Positions 34,599 through 45,365 of a DNA stretch of 64,000 bases are shown here, piece by piece (the first letter of the stretch is position 1; each line of letters begins with the position of its first letter). The stretch is from Tuctoria greenei (lineage: Eukaryota > Streptophyta > Magnoliopsida > Poales > Poaceae): assembly GCA_036927565.1 (NCBI GenBank), contig JAYESD010000005.1, forward strand, positions 91,614,301-91,678,300, in the 5' to 3' direction. A model generated the notes under the pieces. That model did no database searches. It saw only the letters and a program-made list of their open reading frames with translations, and was not told the DNA's origin. The position numbers and the translations under genes were made by a program.

Positions 34599-35574
34599 GC
34601 AATGACACTTGCCTCATGGCAAAGGAAGGTAAATGAAAGGTAACAAACAAATCCTCTTCCTCGCATTCCTATTCTAGTGATAGTGAAGTTGCTAGTGATA
34701 ATGAAGACATGCTCGTTGGCTTAGATAAGAAAACAGCTGCGAAAATGAAATTTCTACTTGATCAGCTTGTTGAGAAGGAGAAGTTGATCAACTGTCAAGA
34801 AGATATGATTATCTCCCAAAAGGAGGAATATCTTGAACTTGAAAAACTTCTCGAACTTGAAAAGAGGCGAGGAAAGTCACTGGAACTTGAGTTAGCCTCA
34901 AGCAAGGAAGCTTGCTTGAAGTTAAGCGACTCAAACACCACCATCAAGGACGAACTTACTAACCTATCCAAGGTCAACAAAATCCTTGAGGTACAAGTTG
35001 AGTCACTCAAACAAAGTGACCCCTCATTCTCTTCAAGCTCACCTTCTCAACTACTTAAAACTGAAGCTATCATTACTTGTTCATGTGCTAAAATTGACAC
35101 TAGATTGAAGGAAAAGTCAACCTCTACCAAGGACAAGCATCCTTCCCAAAGTGGCATATTTGACAAGGAGAAGATAAAATATGCACGTAGTTGGCCACAA
35201 GACATCCTAATGTCAAATATGACATTGGTTATTCTTATGGTGAAAAGCAATATGCTAGAAGCCATAAAAATAACAAGGAAAGCATTGCCTTTGTGAAGGG
35301 AAACTCCTCTCAAGCTAGAAAGCCCAAAGTCAACACATATGATCACCGGACTAGTCCGGTCCATACTGGGACAAGTCCGGTCCTCCGGACAAGTCCGGTT
35401 TCTCAAACCAGTTCTGTTCATAAACAACAACAACTATTATTCAGGACTTTCGATGCATCCTATGTTCTAATGAAAAGTAATTTTGGTAAAGTTTACGCTC
35501 ATTATGTTGGGCCACGCCATGGGAACACCAAGTCTCATGTGTGGGTGCCCAAATGTCTTGTAACTAACCTCTAA
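34599..35574 (+). pseudogene. C2 gag C-terminus
   Basis: Gag resumes after G2b. A strongly helical segment (34709-35290) rich in Lys, Glu and Leu (EKEKLINCQEDMI, LELEKLLELEKRRGKSLELEL) is a likely coiled coil, a known feature of Sirevirus Gag. After a frameshift near 35290 the next frame (35191-35574) contains three TSPV repeats produced by embedded LTR-type palindromes at 35345-35400, then DASYVLMKSNFGKVYAHYVGP before protease. Confidence 0.8.
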
Positions 35575-37181
35575 GGACCCAAGCAAGCTTGGGTACCTAA
35601 AACCAAGGCATGATTTGTTTTTGTAGGCCTATTCCTTCAGTGGATCTAAATGGGTGCTAGACAGTGGTTGCACCAACCATATGACCGGAGAAAGAAGGAT
35701 GTTCGTTGAGTATGAAGAAAATGAGGATCCAAGCGAGGGCATCTATTTTGGAGACAATAGTCAAAGAAAGGTGCTCGGTACTGGTAAAATTGCTATATCA
35801 TCTCAACATACTCTTTTTCATGTGTTACATGTCGATTCCTTATATTATAACCTGCTGTCCATATCTCAATTATGTGATAAAGGTTATAATTGCTTGTTCA
35901 CTAATGAGGGTGTGACCGTCTATAGAAGGGGTGATGGTTCTATTGCATTCAAGGGTGCGTTAAAGTGAAAGCTTTACCTTGTTGACTTCAACAAAGATAA
36001 AGCCAAACTTGACACATGCTTGATTGCAAAGACCAATATGGGTTGGCTGTGGCATAGACGGCTAGCGCATGTTGGTATGAGGAATCTTCAAAAACTTCTC
36101 AAGGGCGATCACATCCGAGGTTTGAAGGATGTTGTTTTTGAGAAAGACAGGCCTTGTAGCGCGTGCCAAGCTGGGAAGCAAGTTGGATCACCTCATCCCG
36201 CGAAGAACGTCATGACTACAACAAGACTGTTCGAGCTACTTCACATGAACTTATTCGGTCCAATTGCTTACATAAGCATCAGCGGTAACAAATATGGCTT
36301 AGTAATTGTTGATGACTTTTCGCGCTTCACTTGGGTCTTCTTTTTGCATGATAAGACAGAAACTCAAGGAACCCTCAAGAAGTTTCTCAAGTGTGCCCAA
36401 AATGAGTTCTCATTGAAGGTCAAGAACATACGAAGCGACAATGGCACGGAGTTCAAGAACACTCAAGTTGAGGACTACCTAGACGTAGAAGGCATAAAGC
36501 ATGAGTTTTCAGCACCTTACTCTCCTCAACAAAACAGAGTTGCCAAAAGGAAGAACCGAACCCTAATAGAGATGGCGAGAATAATGCTCAATGAATACAA
36601 GACCTCAGATCGGTTTTGGGAGAAAGCGGTTAACACCGCTTGCCACGCCATAAACCGACTCTACCATCATTGACAACTCAAGAAGACATCATATGAGCTA
36701 TTCACCGGTAACAAGCCAAATATTTCTTATTTTCGAGTTTTCGGCTCCAAATGCTATATTTTGAACAAGAAGCCTAGGACTTCAAAGTTCGCTTCGAAGT
36801 CCGATGAAGGTTTCTTGCTTGGTCATGATTCAAACTCTTACGCCTATCGTGTCTTCAACAAGACCTCCAAACTTGTTGAAGTAGCATGTGACGTAGTGTT
36901 CGATGAAACTAACGGCTCTCAAGAAGAGCAAGTTGATCCATGTGTGCTATATAGAGAAGAAGCTCCATGTCAAGCATTGAGAAGAATGGCGTTGGGCGAT
37001 GTTCGACCATAAGAGCCACCTCTACATGTGCATGAGGAAGATGAACCGCAAGTGGAGGCCAATGAACAAGGGGGAGCTTCCACACAAGATCAACCTCAAG
37101 AAGACGAAGATGATCAACAAGTCAATGAGGGCAACCATCTAGGGGGAGAAGAAGAAGATCATGAAGATACAAGACCGCAAG
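35575..37181 (+). pseudogene. C2 protease and integrase
   Basis: The protease triad is intact (WVLDSGCTNHMTG near 35655). Then pre-integrase (NMGWLWHRRLAHVG), zinc-binding HHCC with CSACQAGKQVG, and the integrase core. Two of three catalytic residues look changed: the usual Asp in HMDLFGP is Asn (AAC, 36248-36250) and the usual Glu in ERKNR is Lys (AAA, 36545-36547); the middle Asp in RSDNGTEF remains. A stop at about 36672 and another at about 37011 break the frame. The acidic C-terminal linker is cut at 37182 by a hAT element. Confidence 0.88.
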
Positions 37182-38393
37182 TAGGGATGTAAGTGGTGCG
37201 GTACTTCCCGCAAGGCCGCTGGGCCGTCCCGCACCGTAAAACCATTAAAGACCCGCATAATAACTCACATCAACGAATGGGATGAAGCGGTCATATCTGC
37301 TGCCGCCCGCGGCGCTGCAAACACGCCACACGCCGCATCGTGAACCAAGTTGGGGTTGAACTACAGTGCGACATTACGACATGGCGACACCTCGCCACCC
37401 GATGCTGACACCGCGCCCTCCATCCCCGTGTGCCTCTGCTTGAGCAACACCACCTTCAATCACCATTGTCGTCGAGTCGTCGACCCCTGGAGCGAATGAC
37501 TCCCAATGTTTGGTGAAGGTACATTTCTGTAGCGAATAGGGGAGGAGGAGGTGATGGTGATGACGTCCAGCCAGGAAGAAGAGTGGTGGCTTCTTCTAGC
37601 TCGTCCTATCCCTTGGCGGTAAAGGGCAGAAGGGTCCGCCCGCGCAGCCGCGTCGGAGCTACTCGAAATTTGTGGCATTGCGATACCAGTGCCGATGCCA
37701 GTGAAAGTCAGAATCCACAGCACCGTCGCCTCTCTTTGGTGCCGGGAGATCGAGTACTTGAGGAGGGTGGAGGCCTTCGTCGCCGTCGGCCATTGCTCTT
37801 GCCATAGCAAGAAGGACAACAAGGTTACATCCAGTGGATGGTGACCTACGGTGATGGAGCATTCTTGCCGAGGATATGCTCGTCGGCGGAGCTGCTGGAG
37901 GCCGCCGTCGTCCACGCCTTCACCTGCCCTATCAGGAAAGTGACAAGAAGTATGCTGGACTAACTTTATCATCTAAGAAGTGAGAACGTAGGGCAGTTAC
38001 TTTCAGTTACGGGTAGATCATCTATTATATTGATGCTTCTGCTGTTAGCATGCATAAAAGTATTTTTATTATTACCTCTAATGTTTCGTTGAACCTATAT
38101 ATACATAGTAAATGAAAGACTTATCACTACTTCCCAGATGATGGATGCTCATGCATGTTTTTTAAATGAAAAACATCTGAACTCTGAACGACTGAACCCC
38201 TTGCGAGCTGCAGTCTCGCGGGAAAGTGGACACAATGGTCGAGCGGCCGGCTTACGCGGGAGGAGACGGGAGTACGCGGGAGCCCATGTTAAGCAGCGGC
38301 TTACGTGGGACGGGGGCTGGAATCCTGCCAGCTATCTGCGGCGTGCACGGGACGCGGGGCGGCCCGCCGCTTTCGGTGCGGCTTGCATCCCTA
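37182..38393 (+). mobile_element. Non-autonomous hAT (Ac/Ds-like) DNA transposon, 1212 bp
   Basis: Terminal inverted repeats are TAGGGATGTAAG at the left and, inverted, TAGGGATGCAAG at the right. Flanks ACCGCAAG (37174-37181) and ACTGCAAG (38394-38401) are an 8 bp TSD with one change; 8 bp is the hAT length and TAGGGATG resembles Ac/Ds ends. Subterminal sequence is rich in CCGCACCG-type words. No transposase is recognisable. The interior is GC-rich at 37290-37930 and AT-rich at 37940-38160; the GC-rich part might be a captured gene fragment, but I cannot name one. Confidence 0.85.
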
Positions 38394-38401
38394 ACTGCAA
38401 G

Positions 38402-40070
38402 TGCCACACCCAAGAGTATACCAATGCGTCCAAAGAGATCTCCCAATCGACAACATCATCGGTGACATCCAAAAGGGAGTAACAACTAGATCCCACATAG
38501 CTAACTTTTGTGAGCACTACTCTTTTGTGTCCTTTTTGGAACCACGCAGGATTGAGGATGCATTGAAAGATCCAGACTAGGTGATGCTGATGCAAGAGGA
38601 ACTGAACAACATCAAACGGAACGAGGTGTGAGAACTCGTCGAAAGAACTAACGCAAACGTCGTTGACACCAAATGGGTCTTCCGTAACAAACAGGACGAA
38701 CACTGGGTGGTGACAAGGAATAAGGCACGACTTGTGGCCAAAGGGTATTCACAAGTCGAAGGTTTGGATTTCGATGAAACCTTTGCTCCCGTAGCTAGAC
38801 TTGAATCAATTAGAATATTGCTTGCATATGCTACTCACCATGATTTCAAGCTCTACCAAATGGATGTGAAAAGCGCCTTCCTCAACGGTCCAATCAAGGA
38901 GGAGGTCTACGTGGAGCAACCTCCCGGATTTGAAGACAAAGAGTTCCCCGACCACGTCTTTAAACTGTGTAAGGCTCTCTACGACCTCAAACAAGCTCCT
39001 AGAGCTTGGTATGAGTGTCTTAGAGATTTCTTAATTGAAAATGGTTTCGAGATTAGAAAAACTGATTATACATTATTTACGAAACACTTCGACAATGATC
39101 TCTTTATCTGTCAAATCTACGTTGATGACATTATCTTTGGTTCAACTAACAAATCCTTTTGTGAAGAATTTAGTAAGATTATGACAGATAGGTTTGAGAT
39201 GTCTATGATGGGAGAGCTGAAGTACTTCTTGGGATTCCATGTGACACAACAAAAGGAAGGGACATTCATAAGCCAAACCAAGTACACTCAATACATACTC
39301 AAGAAGTTTGGTATGGACAAGGCGAAGCCTTTCAAGACTCCCATGGAAACTAATGGACACTTGGATCTCAATGAAGATGGACCAAGCATGGATCAAAAGG
39401 TATATCGCTCCATGATTGGATCCTTACTTTACCTATGTGCATCTAGGCCTGATATTATGTTGAGTGTATGTTTGTGTGTGAGATTTCAGGCCAATCCTAA
39501 GGAGTGTCACTTGACAACCATTAAAAAGATCTTGAGATATGTGGTTCATACACCCAACCTAGGCCTTTGATAACCCAAAGGTTCCAAGTTCAATCTTATT
39601 GGATACTCCTATGCAGATTATGCTGGATGCAAAGTAGATAGAAAAAGTACCTCTGGCACCTGCCAATTCCTAGGTAGATCCCTAGTTTCTTGGTTCTCCA
39701 AGAAACAAAATTTCATTGCCTTATCCACGACCGAAGCGGAGTATGTTGCAATCAGGAGTTGTTGTGCACAACTCCTTTGGATGTGACAATTTCTAAGGGA
39801 TTACAGTTACAATATGAGCCGTATTCCACTCCTTTGTGATAATGTGAGTGCCATCAAAATTCCTCATAATCTAGTTGAACATCTAGAACCAAACACATAG
39901 ACATTCGGCATCACTTTTTGAGAGACCATTCAATGAAAGGAGACATAGCTATTTCCCATGTCAACACTGAAAAACAACTAGTCGATATATTTACCAAGCC
40001 ACTTGATGAAAAACGTTTTTGCGAGCTCCAAAATGAACTAAATATCCTTGATGCTCAGAATGTGGCTTGA
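38402..40070 (+). pseudogene. C2 reverse transcriptase and RNase H
   Basis: RT from FCEHYSFVSFLEPRRIEDAL, through WVFRNK, KARLVAKGYSQVEGLDF and FLNGPIKEEVYVEQPPGF, to the catalytic YVDD (39118-39129). The 38707-39570 frame is open for 287 residues, the longest intact stretch of C2 pol. RNase H follows (SYADYAGCKVDRKSTSG, STTEAEYVA) with several stops, ending at 40068-40070 with DAQNVA. Early stops at about 38580 and 38630. Strand and order are copia. Confidence 0.9.
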
Positions 40071-40997
40071 AAACTTGCATACCTGTATGGAATCTTCAAA
40101 ATATATTGTTTGAGTTGCGAAAATCATCTTTCTCAATTTTCTCCAAAAACTATTTCAACTACTTGATCTTGATGAATTATGATCTTTACTTGATTATTGT
40201 ATGCTTACTGATCATATTCATCAAGATTATTTGATTTGCTTTGCCCTCCTATTTTCTTAATAAGTACCTTCGAATATATACGAATGGGCTAAGCATTTCT
40301 GTTCTGGTGACCACAGACTAGTCCGTAGTTACCCGGACTAGTCTGCCCCCAAAGACTAGTCCGCAAAGTGTCCGGTAGTCTGGACTAGTCCGGCAAATCA
40401 CAGACTAGTCTGATTATTTTTAGACAAGTCTGATTTTTCGACTCCATAACCCTAGCCGCCGCCAAGACCTAATCTTCTTCATCCTCACAACCTTACCCAC
40501 GCTCTCTCTCCTCGCTCGAGCTCCCCACGGCAATTTGGTGATTCCTCCATCAAAACTCTCCAAGTTTGGGTGGAAAACGACCTCCATTGCATAGGGATTG
40601 AAGACCATAGACTTGTCCGCTCCTTCAACCCCTCCATCTCCAAGAATCAAGGAATTTTGGTAAAATTTCCTCCCAAACCATAGAAATCGTGATTTCGTTC
40701 ATTGTTGATCAAATAGCTTAGTTCCTTTCACCAAATACATGCTTCCTTGATGTATTACATTGATGTTGAGCCATTATTGCATTGAGCAACACCATTGGCC
40801 GTCTAGTTAGGGTTTAGGGTGATGAACATCGGACTAGTCCGGTCCACGTACGGACAAGTCCGGTCACCCGGACTAGTCTGTACCTGTACGCCGGACAAGT
40901 CCAATTTTTTCTGAACTCAAACCTAATTACTCATTCCTCAATGCACTTTCTTGCCATCAATTCTCATCCATACCTTGTGTAATCTATTCTCAGGACA
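40071..40997 (+). other. C2 spacer between pol and the third ORF
   Basis: About 930 bp with no ORF on the plus strand. It holds two clusters of LTR-type palindromes (40314-40432 and 40829-40902), listed separately. The intervening sequence is CT-rich (40440-40540). Confidence 0.75.
40314..40902 (+). promoter_or_regulatory. Internal palindrome arrays upstream of the C2 third ORF
   Basis: At least six GGACTAGTCC-type units in 40314-40432 and four in 40829-40902, the same words as in the LTR arrays of C1 and C2. They occupy the 700 bp directly upstream of the third ORF (40998), which suggests a second control region for it. Inference only; no TATA box is obvious. Confidence 0.6.
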
Positions 40998-42553
40998 ATG
41001 TCGAGCTCCAACGTCGAGATCTCTGATTTCGAGGATGAGATGGACCAAGACCTATTGCCACGAGCTTCGGAGTCTCGCGCTCAGAAGAGGCAAGAGCGCC
41101 CCTCCGAGCCTGCACCTTCCCCACCTCAGGTGCGATGCAAGGTGCTTGCTAAGAAGCCTGCGTCCAAGGCCAAGGACGTAGCCGACTCCAGCTCGGCAGC
41201 TCTTCGCTAAGTGAAGGGCAAAGGGAAAGGGATTGCTACGGGCCCAGTTGGCCCTCTCAAGATGCATGCTTTGAGGCAGGGAAATAGATACCCCTCTGAG
41301 GAGAAGTTCAACGGCAAGGGAAGCAACACTGCTTCCAAACTCAGATTTATTGATTGCTACAGCCGTTCTAAGAAGGCTGCTGATGCTAGGTTTTGGAGCA
41401 ATTTTCATGCAGACTTTATAGCTCAGTGTATCTTACTATGAAGACTCTGGTGGTCCACAACCCGTGGATCGCCTGGAATCACTTTGAGAGGAAGATTTGT
41501 CCAGCATTTGATGAGGTTATAAGTGCAGTGGCCAGGCATGGGCTGAAGGACCTATTTGCCTTTAGATATCACTGGAATGATGAGATCATTGCTCAATTTT
41601 ATGCTACTTGTTTCTTTGCCAGTGATGAAGAGGAAAGGGTGACTTGGATGACTCATGGATCCAAGTACACTATCACTTATGATGAGTTTGCAAGACTCCA
41701 TCTAGAATACACCGGCAACACTGAGTTGACCATCCACAACATCGGTGTCTTGGGAAAAGACAAGATGGACTTCCTCTATGACACAAGCCTGAAGTTTAAT
41801 CCCCCCTCAACCAAGAACATGAAGCCTTTCTTCATGGTGCTCAACAGGGTGCTGAGAAAGACAATAGCACCAAAAGATGGGGATGCAGGAAGTGTCCAAG
41901 GTTACTTGAGGACCTTGATGAAAGTAATAAGCAAGAATAGGAAGTTTGACGTCTTTGACTATATCTGGAACAATATGGTCAATATCTCCTGCACGCCAAA
42001 CATGTCCTGTGGCTACGCACCTTACTTGATGTTCATGATTGAGAAGGTCACAAGGATCGAGTTTGTGAAGGACGTGGAGCACATCCCTCTGAGGCCCCAA
42101 AAGCCTCCTCAAGCCATAATCCAAGCTGTCCCTTCTCCTGCATCCAGTGAAGAAGCTCCGAGGAGAGATAGGAGTGATGCAAGGGATGATCCCACCACTA
42201 GGGTCCCTCCCCAAAAAGGGTCTCCTAGTGGAATTCTAAAGTACTTGGCAACAATCTTTGCCTCATGCAAGAAGGCAGAAGTGAACACCCATATGTTGAA
42301 CAAGGCAAGGAAGGCTGATATGTGGTATTTAAAAGAAAATGTCAAACACATTTGTCAGAAGCAGGAGATCGAGCCCATTGGATTTCCAGTCATTTCTGAA
42401 GATTCAGCCTCGGATTTCACCGAGCTCGGCCCTTTGACTCCCTTCGAGCTTGCTTTTTTTGGCATTTGGGGTTCGAGTGGATCCGCTCCTCCTCCTCCTC
42501 CTCAACCCCAGAATGAAGATGAAGATGATGAGAGGACCAACAGCGAGAAATGA
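40998..42553 (+). pseudogene. C2 third ORF (env-position ORF of a Sirevirus)
   Basis: Starts MSSSNVEISDFEDEMDQDL at 40998. The frame is broken by a TAA at 41208-41210, in phase with the continuation (VKGKGKGIATGPVG), and by a frameshift near 41418, then is open to 42551-42553; intact length would be about 518 residues. The central region (NPWIAWNHFERKICPAFDEV, FYATCFF, YDEFARLHL) resembles proteins annotated in plant genomes as transposon-derived; the C-terminus is Pro-rich then acidic. I see no signal peptide or clear membrane segment, so its position suits an env-like ORF but the sequence does not show an envelope protein. Confidence 0.75.
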
Positions 42554-43009
42554 ATATCTTAGATCCCTTCACTCCTTCTTTTTGTTGTCTTGATGCCAAA
42601 GGGAGAGAGATTGAGGGGGAGTCACTAGGTCTTAGCTATAGGTTGAGAGATGAGAGCTTCATTTATGTATCTTTTATCTCTTTTGGGTTGTAAGACTTCA
42701 TATTATGCTCTTTTGGCACTTTTAGTCTTGTGATGCAGTGCTATGAACTATTTATGCTCATATTTATGAAATCTATGATTTTGCTCTGAAATTGACATAT
42801 ATGCTTGTTGTTGATATATTGATGTCAATTATTTCACTGTCATCATGATTACTGCTCTCACTCACTTAGTTTTGCATCCCACCATTAAGAGTGCACATAT
42901 ATATTATGTTGTCATTGCTAAATGAGTTTCAAGCTCATATGTGCACACTTTATGAAAATCTCCATTTTTATCATACTTTGTGAAATCTCAATTGGTTGTC
43001 ATCAATCAC
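42554..43009 (+). other. C2 3' noncoding region with a second purine tract
   Basis: AT-rich, no ORF. AAAGGGAGAGAGATTGAGGG near 42598 resembles the true polypurine tract and its junction (AGGGGGAGATTGAAAG) and may be an extra, internal polypurine tract. Confidence 0.6.
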
Positions 43010-43025
43010 AAAAAAAGGGGGAGAT
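43010..43025 (+). promoter_or_regulatory. C2 polypurine tract
   Basis: AAAAAAAGGGGGAGAT directly precedes the 3' LTR start TGAAAGTGC at 43026. Confidence 0.9.
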
Positions 43026-44455
43026 TGAAAGTGCATCTAGGCATCCCTTGTGGGTTTTGATTGATTTATGACAAACAAATGAGATCCTAACCACATTATT
43101 GAGATGAGTGCAGGTTTTAATGAAAGAATGAAGAAAGCGGCAAAAAGAAAGGAGAATGAGGATCAACTCAGAAAAGAGCTCAAGAGCTTAATAGAATACA
43201 TCATCGTGTAAGGAATGTGTTGGTGTAACACATCCCAAGGGCTCAAGCACAAAAGAAATACTCACACACATCACATTTCACAGGAAAAACGAACTAGTCC
43301 GATATACACCGGACTAGTCCGATATCCTCTCTGGATAGGTTCGGACAAGTCCAGCTAATGCGGACTTGTCCGCACCGGACTAGTCCGATAATGTCCGGAC
43401 TAGTCCGATAATGTCTCTACTAAAATCGAACAAGTCCTCCAAGTGCGGACTTGTCCTATATTCACTAAGGGTATCACCACACTAGACTAGTCTGATATCA
43501 CCACGAACAATTCCGAGAACTTTTCTCACTAAAATCGGACAAGTCCGCTCCTAGCCGGACAAGTCCGATATTCCTGGACACTTAGGGTTTCCTGCACGCC
43601 GCACACCGGACTAGTACGGACTCCACCATGGACTAGTCCGGACCCTCGAAACCCTAACGGTAACTTTTGAAAACCCTAATATAAATAGATGTGCACGACC
43701 CAACTATCAACCCTCTCGACCCCCTGCGCCGTCACACCCTCCAAGAGCCTAGAAAACACATCTCTCCATGCAATCCAACGCAAGAAAGACCAATCCCTTG
43801 AGGATTCCCTTTGGATCAAAGGAGAGACACGATTCCACACATTTGAGCTCTTGGGTTTGATCTCTAACACACTCTTGTTATTTCATTGTTGATCTTAGGA
43901 GTGTGTTCTTGGTGGTGTTTGAATTGTAATCTTGGGGAGCCCTCAACTTGTGAGAAGGCCCCTTGAACTTGGTGATTTGCCCCTTTGTGATAGTGGAAGA
44001 AGAATTGGCCTTCGTGGCGATTCAACGAGGTTAGGGTTAGTGAAGAATTGGTCCTTTTGTGGGCTCCTAAATGTGGACGTAGGTTGCCTCTGTGGGAACC
44101 GAACCACGGGATAAAAATCATGTGTCAAACTTGTTCTTAAGTTTCTCATATCATATTCTAGGGTTTGATTGATTTGTCCATCTTACGTTAAAACATTCAA
44201 ATCAAAGTTAATTTGCACCACACTTAACTTCATTGACTCAATATTTGCAAGTTACATACTATATTCCACTGCATACTGCGCTTGTATTGAAATCATTGAT
44301 CAAACTTGATCAGTTTAGTCCACATGCACCGGACTAGTCCACACTATACCGGACTAGTCTGATATCTAAGGATTTGATAAGTTTGTTAAGTGCTGCAGGT
44401 TCCGACTAAAATTCAAAAAGGCCTATTCACCCCCCCCCCCTCTAGGCCACATTCA
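43026..44455 (+). repeat. C2 3' LTR (1430 bp)
   Basis: TGAAAGTGCATCTAGGC to CTAGGCCACATTCA, followed by the TSD AATAT. It carries a larger palindrome array than the 5' LTR (43289-43650), with perfect units such as ACCGGACTAGTCCGATA, a TATA box at 43680-43687, and a 12-13 base C run at about 44429-44440. Confidence 0.93.
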
Positions 44456-44460
44456 AATAT

Positions 44461-45365
44461 TAAAACAAATTAGAGGCAAAAGAACCATTAAAATCAATTC
44501 TGGGTATTGACTTGCCCGGTCCTCACCCCGGACTAGTCTAGAGTACCCGTCAGCTCCAGCAAATTCAGTTTCTTCATAGCAACGGACTTGTCCGTTATTT
44601 GGTATGGACTAGTCCGGTTTTGCTACTGTTCAAATATAGACTTGTCCGTTAATTTTACGGACTAGTCCGATTTTGAAACTGTAAAGCCCAAACTTATCCT
44701 GATATTTGTCATTTAGCTGAAGTCTTTTTTTTCATTATGGTACAGCGGACTTGTCCGCTTAACCACGGACTAGTCCATTGTGACAACATAGCCGAAAACG
44801 GACTTGCTCGATTCTCATATGGACTAGTCTGGTTTCTAGGGTTTCGACTCGGATTCCTATTTTCTTCCACGATGTTTTATTAAGTGATTGACATATTTGG
44901 ACTTTAGAACGTTGTGGCCCACCCCTAAGGAGCCCAAGTGGGACCCCACCAAGGCCCCTATCTGCCCCACCAACTCCTACTAGGATTCCACCCTAACCCC
45001 ACCACTTCTCCCTACATAAACAACCCAAAACCCACCTCTTACCCCAGCCCAGGTAAGAAAACCCTACCATCTCACCGCGAGCCGCCGTCCAAGAGAGGAA
45101 GCTCCTGCCGCAAGGGAAGGGAGGAGAAAAAGAGCAGGAGAAGGGAGGAAGAAGGAGGAGGATCTTCTTCATCAACTTTTTGTTATCAACATTCTTCTTC
45201 TACGTCTTGCCGCCGATTCATCATCAACGAATCTAGACACCAAGTTGTGCATGCTAGGCCTAATACTCGACCATTGGATCATTCAATTCACGGTAACTAC
45301 CTTACATCCAACTTCCCACATTACCTTTCCCTATTTGGAAAGTTTGCAAAACTCTGGACCATAGC
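44461..45365 (+). repeat. H 5' LTR, second piece (promoter region)
   Basis: Joined to 25746 before C2 inserted and to 54357 before G1b inserted, as both TSDs show. It holds about ten GGACTAGTCC / GGACTTGTCC units (44512-44833), then CTCCCTACATAAACAACCC (TATA-like TACATAAA at 45013-45020) and a GA-rich leader. The 179-residue frame at 44938-45477 runs from this LTR into G1b and is not a gene. Confidence 0.7.

Larger units (their letters stand above)
25747..44455 (+). mobile_element. Sirevirus-type copia element C2, TSD AATAT
   Basis: A full copia element with LTRs 25747-27070 and 43026-44455, flanked by AATAT on both sides (25742-25746 and 44456-44460). Order: primer site, gag, protease, integrase, RT, RNase H, a palindrome array, a third ORF, polypurine tract, LTR. 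It is interrupted by G2b (28515-34598) and a hAT element (37182-38393); without them it is about 11.4 kb. A third ORF after pol and LTR palindrome arrays are known Sirevirus features. Numerous stops make it inactive. Confidence 0.93.

Noticed and set aside
37460..37972. A 170-residue minus-strand frame inside the hAT element, considered as a transposase fragment.
   Set aside because: No hAT transposase motif is visible, and frames on the other strand are equally open because of high GC content.
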